This document shows, one piece after another, positions 1 through 5,405 of a stretch of 10,067 nt of DNA. A program made the translations under genes and the position numbers. The notes beneath the pieces were generated by a model, which searched no databases, was not told the DNA's origin, and saw nothing but the letters and a program-made list of their open reading frames with translations. Source of the stretch: Oscillospiraceae bacterium. GTDB taxonomy: Bacteria; Bacillota; Clostridia; Oscillospirales; Oscillospiraceae. Location of the stretch: NCBI GenBank assembly GCA_029009035.1, contig JAQXJQ010000066.1, forward strand, positions 1-10,067. Reading direction: 5' to 3'. The stretch's first letter is position 1. Each line of letters begins with the position of its first letter.

Positions 1-282
1 ATCACCAACCGCGGCGGCATCGGCGTGAAGAACTACGAGGTCACCGAAAAGACCGGCGGCGTGGTGGGCATCAAGGTGGTGGACGGCAGCGAGGATCTGC
101 TGCTGGTCACCCAGTCCGGCACCCTTATCCGCACCGATGTGGACGCCATCCGCACCGCAGGCCGGGCCACCCAGGGCGTCATCGTCATGCGCTTCAAGGA
201 GGAGGGCGACAAGGTCATCGCCCTGGCTCTGGCGGACAAGGAGCCGGGTGAGGAACTCGCTTCCCTCCCCGAAGAGGAGTAA
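1..282 (+). CDS. gyrA: DNA gyrase subunit A, C-terminal end (partial)
   Basis: The 5' end of the gene lies outside the window; 93 codons are visible, in frame from base 1, ending in TAA at 280-282. The visible part reads as the last blades of the GyrA C-terminal beta-pinwheel, which wraps DNA so that the gyrase A2B2 complex can introduce negative supercoils using ATP. Diagnostic stretches are TNRGGIGVKNYEVTEKTGGV, a blade repeat resembling the TxxGxGKR...RGGKG pattern of GyrA, then LLLVTQSGTLIRTDVDAIR and GRATQGVIVMRF. The protein ends in a short acidic tail (EELASLPEEE), as many GyrA proteins do. The ParC paralogue shares this fold, but the blade wording fits GyrA better. Nothing in the visible part appears damaged. 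rnhA follows on the same strand after an AT-rich 68-bp gap. Confidence 0.88.
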   Translation: MTNRGGIGVKNYEVTEKTGGVVGIKVVDGSEDLLLVTQSGTLIRTDVDAIRTAGRATQGVIVMRFKEEGDKVIALALADKEPGEELASLPEEE

Positions 283-290
283 AACAGAAT

Positions 291-327
291 ACAGACTGTA
301 ATGATAGAGTTCATCATTACGATCTGT
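291..327. other. Imperfect inverted repeat in the gyrA-rnhA gap
   Basis: A 15-base arm at 291-305 (ACAGACTGTAATGAT) pairs with 313-327 (ATCATTACGATCTGT) except for two adjacent positions, leaving a 7-base loop. The gap is much more AT-rich than the flanking genes. No T-tract follows the right arm (CATCAAAAATGA comes next), so it is not a standard intrinsic terminator. It could be a weak terminator, an mRNA-processing hairpin or a protein-binding dyad. Confidence 0.4.
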
Positions 328-350
328 CATCAAAAATGATAGGGTAATCT

Positions 351-791
351 ATGAAAACCATCACACTTTACACCGACGGAGCCTGCTCCGGTAATCCCGG
401 TCCCGGCGGGTGGGGCGCCATCCTCCTGTTCGGGGAGCACAAAAAAGAGCTCTCCGGCGGGGAGGCCAACACCACCAACAACCGCATGGAGCTCACCGCG
501 GTCATCCGCGGTCTGGAGGCGCTGAAGGAGCCCTGCGTCGTGGAGCTGTACTCCGACTCCAAGTATGTCGTCGACGCGCTGGAAAAGGGGTGGGCCAGGA
601 GCTGGCGGGCCAGAGGCTGGGTGAAGTCGGACAAGAAGCCGGCCCTCAACCCCGACCTGTGGGGCCGGCTGCTGGAGCTGTGCGAGGAGCACACCGTGAA
701 CCTCCACTGGGTCAAGGGCCACGCCCAAAACCCCTACAACAACCGCTGCGACCAGCTGGCGGTGGGGGAGTGGCAGAAGCTGAAGGGTTGA
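351..791 (+). CDS. rnhA: Ribonuclease HI
   Basis: This 146-residue protein has the usual size for bacterial RNase HI. The enzyme cuts the RNA strand of RNA-DNA hybrids, removing R-loops and replication primers in the cytoplasm. All active-site residues are in place at almost the E. coli positions: Asp9 in YTDGACSGNPGPGG, Glu47 in TTNNRMELTA, Asp69 in YSDSKYVVDA, His124 in WVKGHAQNPYNN and Asp134 in NRCDQLA. The basic handle region (KGWARSWRARGWVKSDKKP, about 79-97) is also present, which marks the E. coli-like long type rather than the minimal form lacking the handle. The ATG at 351 is the only start that keeps the first beta strand intact; the Shine-Dalgarno is weak (AGGG at 341-344). The gene lies 68 bp after gyrA and 44 bp before a DUF1508 gene on the same strand. 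No clear promoter of its own was found. Confidence 0.95.
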   Translation: MKTITLYTDGACSGNPGPGGWGAILLFGEHKKELSGGEANTTNNRMELTAVIRGLEALKEPCVVELYSDSKYVVDALEKGWARSWRARGWVKSDKKPALNPDLWGRLLELCEEHTVNLHWVKGHAQNPYNNRCDQLAVGEWQKLKG

Positions 792-835
792 CATTCCGCA
801 AGGGCGGAGAAAATAAAAGAAAGAAGGCAATGAAG

Positions 836-1210
836 ATGGGCAAGTTTGTCATCACCAAAACCAAGAACGGCGAGTATACCTTTAACCTGAAGGCCACCAA
901 CGGTCAGGTCATTCTGGCTGCCGGCGAGAGCTTCAAGACGCTGGATACCTGCAAGAACAGCATCGAGTCCGTGAAGAAGAACGCGCTGTCCCATGTGGAG
1001 GACCAGACCGTGGAGGGCTTCGAGACCCTGACCCACCCCAAGTACGAGCTGTATCAGGACAAGGCCGGCGAGTATCGCTTCCGCCTGAAGGCCCGCAACG
1101 GCGAGAACATCGGCAAGAGCGAGGGCTATAAGTCCAAGGCCAGCGCCCTCAACGGCATCGAGTCCATCGGCAAGAACGCTCCCGACGGCGAGGTCATCGT
1201 GGAGGAGTAA
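836..1210 (+). CDS. YegP/UPF0339 (DUF1508) family protein with two tandem repeats
   Basis: This 124-residue protein consists of two copies of the DUF1508 unit. Copy 1 is about residues 3-50 (KFVITKTKNGEYTFNLKATN) and copy 2 about 69-116 (KYELYQDKAGEYRFRLKARN). Each has the pattern GEYxFxLKAxNG, then a segment rich in Gly and Ser, then IES(V/I)xKNA. This matches the two-domain YegP layout. The family is small and soluble and its biochemical role is not established, so no function is proposed. There is no signal peptide or membrane segment. Two in-frame ATGs exist, at 830 and 836. The AGAAGG at 822-827 lies 8 bases before 836 but only 2 before 830, and family members usually begin MGKF, so 836 is preferred. 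The gene follows rnhA by 44 bp and ends 22 bp before a strong terminator. Confidence 0.88.
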   Translation: MGKFVITKTKNGEYTFNLKATNGQVILAAGESFKTLDTCKNSIESVKKNALSHVEDQTVEGFETLTHPKYELYQDKAGEYRFRLKARNGENIGKSEGYKSKASALNGIESIGKNAPDGEVIVEE

Positions 1211-1232
1211 TTCTCCTATCCATATCCATAGG

Positions 1233-1268
1233 AAAACAGCGGAAGGCGGTCGCCTTCCGCTGTTTTTT
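1233..1268 (+). terminator. Rho-independent terminator after the DUF1508 gene
   Basis: A perfect 16-bp inverted repeat pairs 1233-1248 (AAAACAGCGGAAGGCG) with 1251-1266. The uninterrupted run TTTTTT lies at 1263-1268. In RNA the tip would open to a 4-base loop. The position, 22 bp after the stop codon, and the strong GC core with T-tract make it the likely 3' end of the rightward rnhA/DUF1508 transcript. The A-rich left arm may also let it work weakly on the opposite strand. Confidence 0.92.
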
Positions 1269-1273
1269 CGATG

Positions 1274-1347
1274 GAGAGGGCTGATTTGTACCCTCTCCGA
1301 CAAAAATCAAAGATTTTTGCCACCTCTCCCAAAGGGAGAGGCAAGGC
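1274..1347 (-). repeat. Short palindromic intergenic repeat, copy A
   Basis: The 74 bases here are the reverse complement of 6514-6587 with only three mismatches by hand alignment. The unit contains three nested palindromes: GAGAGGG / CCCTCTC at 1274-1297, CAAAAATC-AAA-GATTTTTG at 1301-1319, and CCTCTCCC-AAA-GGGAGAGG at 1323-1341. It begins 5 bases after the T-tract of the preceding terminator and ends shortly before the terminator of the opposing operon, so it sits in the convergent gap without disturbing any gene. There is no coding capacity. It looks like a MITE or REP-type dispersed element, shorter than the second copy, which has an extra half. Confidence 0.85.
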
Positions 1348-1361
1348 CGCTGCGGGGCCGG

Positions 1362-1399
1362 AAAAAAGCCCCGCCGCCAACTGAAGTTGGCAGCGGGGC
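1362..1399 (-). terminator. Rho-independent terminator of the sepF-divIVA transcript
   Basis: Read on the - strand, a GC-rich stem pairs 1399-1386 with 1381-1368 (arms GCCCCGCCGCCAAC and GTTGGCAGCGGGGC on the + strand, one mismatch) around a TTCA tetraloop. TTTTTT follows at 1367-1362. It lies about 100 bp past the divIVA stop, with no gene between, and faces the rightward terminator at 1233-1268. It is the likely end of the whole leftward gene block. Confidence 0.9.
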
Positions 1400-1424
1400 G
1401 AGTATGTAACAAAAGTATGGTTCG

Positions 1425-1495
1425 CGAGCCTGAAGGCTCGGCCGGCATCGGCCCCGATCGGGCCGGATCAGGCCGCCCCTTTACGGGTGGCCCTG
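1425..1495 (-). other. Three consecutive stem-loops in the divIVA 3' untranslated region
   Basis: Between the divIVA stop and its terminator, three hairpins follow each other. In - strand order they are: an imperfect stem at 1495-1469 (CAGGGCCACCC against GGGCGGCCTG, with a bulge and a mismatch); a perfect 6-bp stem at 1465-1449 (CGGCCC / GGGCCG); and a perfect 6-bp stem with TTCA loop at 1440-1425 (CGAGCC / GGCTCG). None has a T-tract. They match no RNA family I recognise. They may be 3'-end stabilisers or part of a small structured RNA. Confidence 0.5.
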
Positions 1496-1501
1496 ACTCG
1501 A

Positions 1502-2158
1502 TCACTCGATGCGGTAATCTCTGGAGAACTGCAGGTCCTCAAAGCGGCGGGTGGCGTCGGGGTCCAGCTCCTCCATGGCGGGGCGGGATTCCTCCACCGG
1601 CTCCTCCTCCGCCTCTTCCGCGGCGGGGGCAGGCTCCTCCCCCATGAGGCCGGACAGAGAGGCGTGGATGTCGGCCACGGGATCATTCTTCACGGAGACA
1701 GAGGGGGGCACCAGAGCGGACAGGCCGTTCAGGAACGCCATCTCGCTGTCATGAAGGGCGCGGAGCTTCTCCACATAGGCGGCGGTCTCCTCCTGGGCCT
1801 TGGCCAGACGGTATTCCTCCGCGGCGATCCGGCTGCGCAGCTCCTCAATGCGGGAGGAAGCGGCGGACTCCGCGTCCTGCACCAGGGAGCTCTTTTTGGC
1901 TTCGGCCTCGGCGACGATGCTTTCCGCCATCTGCTGGGCAGCCAGCAGGGTCTTGCGCATGGCCACATCGGTGGCGCGGTACTCCTCCACCGTGTCGGAG
2001 AGCACCTTCAGCTTGTTCTTCAGAATGGCGTTGTCGTTGTACAGAGCTGTGTAGTCCGCGGTGAGGGCGTCCAGAAACTCGTCCACCATAGCCATATTAT
2101 AACCGCCCAGCGTTGCCTTGGAAAAGGCGTGGCTGGCGACTTCCTGCGGGGTCATCAT
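1502..2158 (-). CDS. divIVA: DivIVA-family cell division/polarity protein
   Basis: The product has 218 residues. Residues 1-60 match the DivIVA lipid-binding domain (MTPQEVASHAFSKATLGGYN, then VDEFLDALTADYTALYNDNA). This domain recognises curved membrane at division sites and poles. Residues about 40-145 are heptad-rich coiled coil (LKNKLKVLSDTVEEYR, IVAEAEAKKSSLVQDAESAA, IEELRSRIAAEEYRLAK), through which the family oligomerises. The tail is low-complexity and acidic (about 172-200), with a final RRFEDLQFSRDYRIE. At the membrane tip, Bacillus subtilis has Phe17-Arg18; here the aligned positions are Leu17-Gly18, so hydrophobic insertion is kept but the adjacent positive charge is lost. Two ATGs are adjacent (2158 and 2155); GAGAGGG lies about 10 bases upstream. 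The gene follows sepF by 19 bp, so both are probably one transcript. GpsB is a shorter relative; the length here favours DivIVA. Confidence 0.92.
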   Translation of the reverse strand: MMTPQEVASHAFSKATLGGYNMAMVDEFLDALTADYTALYNDNAILKNKLKVLSDTVEEYRATDVAMRKTLLAAQQMAESIVAEAEAKKSSLVQDAESAASSRIEELRSRIAAEEYRLAKAQEETAAYVEKLRALHDSEMAFLNGLSALVPPSVSVKNDPVADIHASLSGLMGEEPAPAAEEAEEEPVEESRPAMEELDPDATRRFEDLQFSRDYRIE

Positions 2159-2177
2159 GGATCAAGCACCCTCTCTC

Positions 2178-2603
2178 TCAGAAATACAGACCGTTGTTTT
2201 CCAGCTCGTCGATCAGATCGCCCAAAATCTCCACATTGTAGGGCGTGATGATGTAGGTGGCCAGAGCGACCTTCTTGATGGTGCCCTCGTTGGCATAGGC
2301 CACGCCGGAGAGAAAGTCCAGCAGACGGCGGGCGATGTTCTTGTCGGTCTGCTCCAGGTTGAGCACCACCGTGCGCTTGTCCCGCAGATGATCGGCGATC
2401 TCGGAGGCGTTCTCAAAGCGCTCGGGCTTCACCAGAACCACCTGCAGCTGGGTGGTGGTGTGGATGTTGACCACCTTGTTGCGGCGCTCCAGTTCACGGC
2501 TGTTATCCTTCACGCCCACAGGGGCAAAATCCTCTTCAAATGTAGTCTCCTCCTCGTCCTCATAGGGGCGGGCAAGACGCTTGATCTCATCAAACAGTCC
2601 CAT
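2178..2603 (-). CDS. sepF: Cell division protein SepF
   Basis: The product has 141 residues, close to the 151 of Bacillus subtilis SepF. SepF bundles FtsZ filaments and ties them to the membrane during septation. The N-terminal MGLFDEIKRLARP is an amphipathic helix fitting the family's membrane anchor, and residues 15-40 are an acidic linker. The folded domain runs from about 45 to 137: VVNIHTTTQLQVVLVKPERF, ASEIADHLRDKRTVVLNLEQ, DKNIARRLLDFLSGVAYANE, then GTIKKVALATYIITP. The start at 2603 is chosen over upstream in-frame codons because AGGGAG lies 9 bases before it and the amphipathic helix begins there. A strong promoter is about 85 bp upstream. In B. subtilis, ylmG and ylmH lie between sepF and divIVA; here the two are adjacent. 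Confidence 0.95.
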   Translation of the reverse strand: MGLFDEIKRLARPYEDEEETTFEEDFAPVGVKDNSRELERRNKVVNIHTTTQLQVVLVKPERFENASEIADHLRDKRTVVLNLEQTDKNIARRLLDFLSGVAYANEGTIKKVALATYIITPYNVEILGDLIDELENNGLYF

Positions 2604-2685
2604 AACGGAACACTCCCTTCCGATGTGAATGACCGGCAAAATGATCGGGGTCCCGGCCGGTGCAAAACGATATCTATTCCATATT

Positions 2686-2714
2686 ATTATCATCTATTTT
2701 CTGGCCGGTGTCAA
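2686..2714 (-). promoter_or_regulatory. Sigma-A-type promoter for sepF-divIVA
   Basis: On the - strand a perfect -35 box TTGACA (2714-2709) is followed by a 17-base spacer and a -10 box GATAAT (2691-2686, 5 of 6 to consensus). The region is locally AT-rich between GC-rich genes. Transcription would begin near 2679 and leave a leader of roughly 75 nt before sepF. It gives sepF-divIVA expression independent of the upstream tRNA-modification genes. Confidence 0.85.
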
Positions 2715-2745
2715 CACTCCGGGGAGAAAATGTTGAAAATTACCC

Positions 2746-4011
2746 TTACTGGAGCACCACCTTGCCGTCATACAGGCCGGCGGAGGTGAGGATGACCAGA
2801 TCGCCGGGGCGCAGGCGGTTCTTGTCGGCGTCGTTGACAGGCTCCACCAGATAGAAGGTGTCGCCGGTGTAGAGGACATTGACGCTGTGCCACTCGGCAC
2901 GGGTGCCCACCACGGAGTACACGCCGTAGACGTTTTCCTGCCGCTGGGTGCCGTCCTCGTCGGTGACGGTCCGGGTCTCCACCCGGAGGGCCTTGCGGGG
3001 GACGCGGATGCCGGTCAGCTCCCGGGCCACGATGTCCACCGCCTGCACCCGCAGAAGGGTGGTCTCGGCCAGCTTGGTGCGGGAGGAGAAGATGGCCATG
3101 GTCTTGCCGTCTTCCGTCTCCACCCGCTCCAGCTTCATGGGGACGGTCCCGTAATAGTCATGGGAGAAGGAGATCTGATAGGTCTTGCCCTTGGAGAGGG
3201 CCAGGTCGTTGCTGCCCTCGAAGAGGGCGGCGAGGTACCATGTGGTGTCGGTGATGATCTTGCCCACCGCGTCGGGTTTGGCGGGCGCCTTTTGGCTCAG
3301 CAGGTCGGAGAGCTGGGCCATGGTGACGGTGGAGAGCATCTCGGGGGTGATGAGGCTTTCATAGCCGTCGGCCTCGCCGGAAAAGACCCCGGACACCGGG
3401 GTGCGCACCGTCTGGGACACCTGGCTGAGGGAGCGCTGAAGGGCGGAGAGCTCCTCCTCCTTGCCCTTGATGGTCTGGCTGAGCTGCTGTGCCGCGTCGG
3501 TGTCGCCATAGGTGTAGTCCCGGCGGAACACCATGGTGCGCAGGTTGAGCACCGAGTCCTCCAGGTTGGTCAGGTCCCCCTCGGCGCACAGCGCGCGCAG
3601 GGACACGATGGAGCGCAGCACCTCCTCATCCAGGCGGGAGGCGTTCACCGACTCGGTGCCGGAGAGCAGGGCGTGGCGCAGCTGCTCCAGCTCCGCCTCC
3701 AGGGCGCGGATCTTCTGCCTGGTGTCCGGCGCGGAGGGATCGGAGTAGATGAGGGCCACGGCGGAGCCGGCGGCGGCCCGTTCCCCCTCGGACAGGACCA
3801 GATCAACATAGGCCCCGGAGGAGGTGAGCAGACGCTCGCTGCGCACGATGACGCCGGAGGCCTCCACACCCACCTCCACGGTGTAGCTGTAGGCGGGGGT
3901 GGTGGCCACCTCATCCCGGAAGCCCAGCAGGAAGTATATGCCCAGATAGAGCAGCACCCCCAGGCAGAGGGCTCCGATCATCACTTTTGTGGCAACTGTG
4001 CTCTGTTTCAT
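2746..4011 (-). CDS. HlyD-like membrane-anchored periplasmic-adaptor-type protein
   Basis: The product has 421 residues. A short basic N-terminus is followed by a single membrane segment (about 9-30, VMIGALCLGVLLYLGIYFLL), so the bulk should lie outside the cytoplasmic membrane. Two half-motifs of a lipoyl/barrel-sandwich domain flank a coiled coil: VEVGVEASGVIVRSE (about 45-59) and VRTPVSGVFSGEADG (about 202-216). The helices between (about 98-200, e.g. ALEAELEQLRHALL and IKGKEEELSALQRSLSQVSQ) form the hairpin. A beta-rich C-terminal part ends RPGDLVILTSAGLYDGKVVL. This architecture is that of membrane-fusion or HlyD-type proteins. No transporter or permease lies nearby, and the gene is next to sepF, so a cell-envelope role linked to division is an inference only. 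The ATG at 4011 has GAGG just upstream; the 21 codons before it cover a hairpin and look non-coding. Confidence 0.75.
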   Translation of the reverse strand: MKQSTVATKVMIGALCLGVLLYLGIYFLLGFRDEVATTPAYSYTVEVGVEASGVIVRSERLLTSSGAYVDLVLSEGERAAAGSAVALIYSDPSAPDTRQKIRALEAELEQLRHALLSGTESVNASRLDEEVLRSIVSLRALCAEGDLTNLEDSVLNLRTMVFRRDYTYGDTDAAQQLSQTIKGKEEELSALQRSLSQVSQTVRTPVSGVFSGEADGYESLITPEMLSTVTMAQLSDLLSQKAPAKPDAVGKIITDTTWYLAALFEGSNDLALSKGKTYQISFSHDYYGTVPMKLERVETEDGKTMAIFSSRTKLAETTLLRVQAVDIVARELTGIRVPRKALRVETRTVTDEDGTQRQENVYGVYSVVGTRAEWHSVNVLYTGDTFYLVEPVNDADKNRLRPGDLVILTSAGLYDGKVVLQ

Positions 4012-4049
4012 AATAACCTCGATCTTTCTCTTTCTGTCAGTGGACGCCC

Positions 4050-4070
4050 GGCAAGGGCAGCGCCCTTGCC
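4050..4070. repeat. Perfect 9-bp hairpin in the hfq to HlyD-like gene gap
   Basis: GGCAAGGGC (4050-4058) and GCCCTTGCC (4062-4070) are exact inverted copies around a 3-base loop. There is no T-tract on either strand, so it is not an obvious terminator. It lies 39 bp upstream of the start of the HlyD-like gene on the - strand. It may be a processing or stability element or a small dispersed palindrome. The rest of the 118-bp gap shows no gene and no clear promoter. Confidence 0.5.
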
Positions 4071-4129
4071 CCACGAAATAGGGGACTTCCGATTTGTCGG
4101 GCAGCGGTTGCCGAAAAGGGGGTTCCCGT

Positions 4130-4375
4130 TCAGCCCTCGTTCAGCTCCACCGGGTGCTCCGGCGCGATGGTGGAAATGGCGTGTTTGTAGATGATCTGCT
4201 GCTTTCCGTCGGAATTGACCACCACCACATAGGGGTCAAAGGCGGTGATGACACCGCGCAGCTGGTACCCGTTCATCAAAAACATGGTGACTCTGGCGGC
4301 GGTGCGGCGGGCGTTTGCCAGAAACGCGTCCTGAATGTTGGGCTGCTTGCCCACGGCGACTGCGGTAAAACTCAT
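4130..4375 (-). CDS. hfq: RNA chaperone Hfq
   Basis: The product has 81 residues and is a typical short Gram-positive Hfq with a minimal tail. Hfq forms a hexameric ring that binds U-rich 3' ends and A-rich segments and pairs small RNAs with mRNAs. The Sm1 motif is clear (QDAFLANARR at 15-24, then VTMFLMNGYQLRGVITAFDP). Sm2 carries the family signature YKHAISTIAP, with YKHA at residues 63-66. Proximal-face Gln15-Asp16 correspond to E. coli Gln8-Asp9, so the N-terminus is about seven residues longer. The rim patch is RRTAAR, with arginines retained. The start at 4375 is supported by AGGAG ten bases upstream; the longer open frame to 4495 runs back into miaA. The gene lies 76 bp downstream of miaA, the same order as the enterobacterial miaA-hfq pair. 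Confidence 0.96.
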   Translation of the reverse strand: MSFTAVAVGKQPNIQDAFLANARRTAARVTMFLMNGYQLRGVITAFDPYVVVVNSDGKQQIIYKHAISTIAPEHPVELNEG

Positions 4376-4381
4376 AATATG

Positions 4382-4450
4382 TGCACTCCTTTTTCTCGTG
4401 GCCGGTTTGGGCCGGCTGTCATAAATACACCGGAGAACCTCCGGAGTGCA
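4382..4450 (-). promoter_or_regulatory. Candidate structured leader that could mask the hfq ribosome-binding site
   Basis: In the miaA-hfq gap, the - strand octamer TGCACTCC just after the miaA stop (4450-4443) is exactly complementary to GGAGTGCA (4389-4382), which contains the core of the hfq Shine-Dalgarno AGGAG. Between them are a perfect 6-bp hairpin CCGGAG-GTT-CTCCGG (4446 to 4432) that competes with the octamer for pairing, and a GC-rich hairpin GCCGG-CCCAAA-CCGGC. The two folds cannot fully coexist, which is the form expected of a translational switch. No function has been shown; this is read from base complementarity only. Confidence 0.45.
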
Positions 4451-4451
4451 G

Positions 4452-5405
4452 TTATTGTAATCCACAGTCGTGGGCGAGCTTTGTCGAAAACGCAACGGCG
4501 CGGGAAAAATCTGGAATTTTTTCCCAGCTAAACCAGTTTACGCCCTGATTGCGGCGAAACCAGGTCAGCTGCCGCTTGGCATACTGGCGGGAGCGGAGCT
4601 TGACCTCCTCCGCGCCGTCGGAGACGGATCTGCCCTCCCGGAGGGCGGCGGCGATCTCCTTGTAGCCGATGGCCTGCATGGCGGTGCAGGTCTCGCTCAC
4701 GCCGCTTTCCAGCAGGCAGCGCACCTCCTGCTCCAGACCGCGGGCCATCATCTCGTCCACCCGCAGGTCGATGCGGCGGCGGAGATCCTCCCGGTCGGCA
4801 AAGTTGAGGCCGATGGTGAGGGCGCGGTAGCGGGGGGGAATGGCTTGGGTCTCCAGATTGTGCCGGGTGATGGTCTTGCCTGTGGACAGCCACACCTCCA
4901 GGGCACGGATGTTGCGCTTTTCGTCGTTGGGGTGGAGGCGCCCTGCCGCCTCGGGGTCCACCTTGGCCAGCTCCTCCCGCAGCACGGCAAGACCCTCCGT
5001 CCTTGCCCGCTGCTGCAGCGCTTCCCGCAGCCCGGTGTCCGCCTCAAAGGGGGCGAAGGCCCGGCCTGCCACCAGATTGTCGATGTATAGCCCTGTGCCG
5101 CCGGCCACGATGGGCAGCTTTCCCCGGGCGAGGATGCCGTCCACCACGGGGATGGCGTCCCGTACATAGCAGGCCACGGAGTAGTTCTCCTCCGGGTCGG
5201 CCACATCGATCATGTGGTGGGGAATGCCTCCCATCTCCTCCGGCGTGGGCTTGGCGGTGCCGATGTCCATGCGGCGGTAGACCTGCATGGAGTCGGCGGA
5301 GACCACCTCGCCGTTCAGCTGTTTTGCCAGCTCCACCGCCAGGGCGGTCTTGCCCGAGGCGGTGGGGCCGCAGACCACTAAAATATCAGGCTTCAAAGGA
5401 TCCAC
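4452..5405 (-). CDS. miaA: tRNA dimethylallyltransferase MiaA
   Basis: The product has 317 residues, the usual family length. MiaA transfers the dimethylallyl group of DMAPP to N6 of A37 in tRNAs that read codons starting with U. Motifs in order are the P-loop GPTASGKT (13-20), DSMQVYR (38-44), GTAKPTPEE (49-57), HHMIDV (63-68), AGGTGLY (101-107), the tRNA-binding insertion around RNIRALEVWLSTGK (164-177), QAIGYKE (244-250) and RQYAKRQLTWFR (273-284). The frame opens with GTG at 5405, giving a 13-bp overlap with the mnmA 3' end. A TTG at 5396, overlapping the mnmA stop, is an alternative that would shorten the protein by three residues. Both starts imply translational coupling to mnmA. hfq follows after 76 bp. 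Confidence 0.96.
   Translation of the reverse strand: MDPLKPDILVVCGPTASGKTALAVELAKQLNGEVVSADSMQVYRRMDIGTAKPTPEEMGGIPHHMIDVADPEENYSVACYVRDAIPVVDGILARGKLPIVAGGTGLYIDNLVAGRAFAPFEADTGLREALQQRARTEGLAVLREELAKVDPEAAGRLHPNDEKRNIRALEVWLSTGKTITRHNLETQAIPPRYRALTIGLNFADREDLRRRIDLRVDEMMARGLEQEVRCLLESGVSETCTAMQAIGYKEIAAALREGRSVSDGAEEVKLRSRQYAKRQLTWFRRNQGVNWFSWEKIPDFSRAVAFSTKLAHDCGLQ

Noticed and set aside
734..1303. A leftward frame opposite the DUF1508 gene that begins ERVQISPL, and a rightward frame near 6558 beginning similarly
   Set aside because: The shared peptide comes from translating the two copies of the intergenic repeat; both are spurious frames caused by the repeat, not related proteins.
1425..1495. 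A tRNA gene suggested by GGTTCGCGAGCC and flanking stems
   Set aside because: No acceptor stem, anticodon arm or correct arm spacing can be built on either strand; the segment fits successive simple hairpins.
2887..4194. A 435-codon open frame on the + strand opposite the HlyD-like gene
   Set aside because: It is antisense to a better-supported protein with a membrane segment and coiled coil; its own composition (Gly, His, Leu, Val-rich) is a mirror of that gene.
4376..4495. A longer hfq starting upstream at 4495
   Set aside because: It would overlap the end of miaA with non-conserved residues; the ATG at 4375 has a proper Shine-Dalgarno and begins just before the conserved Sm fold.
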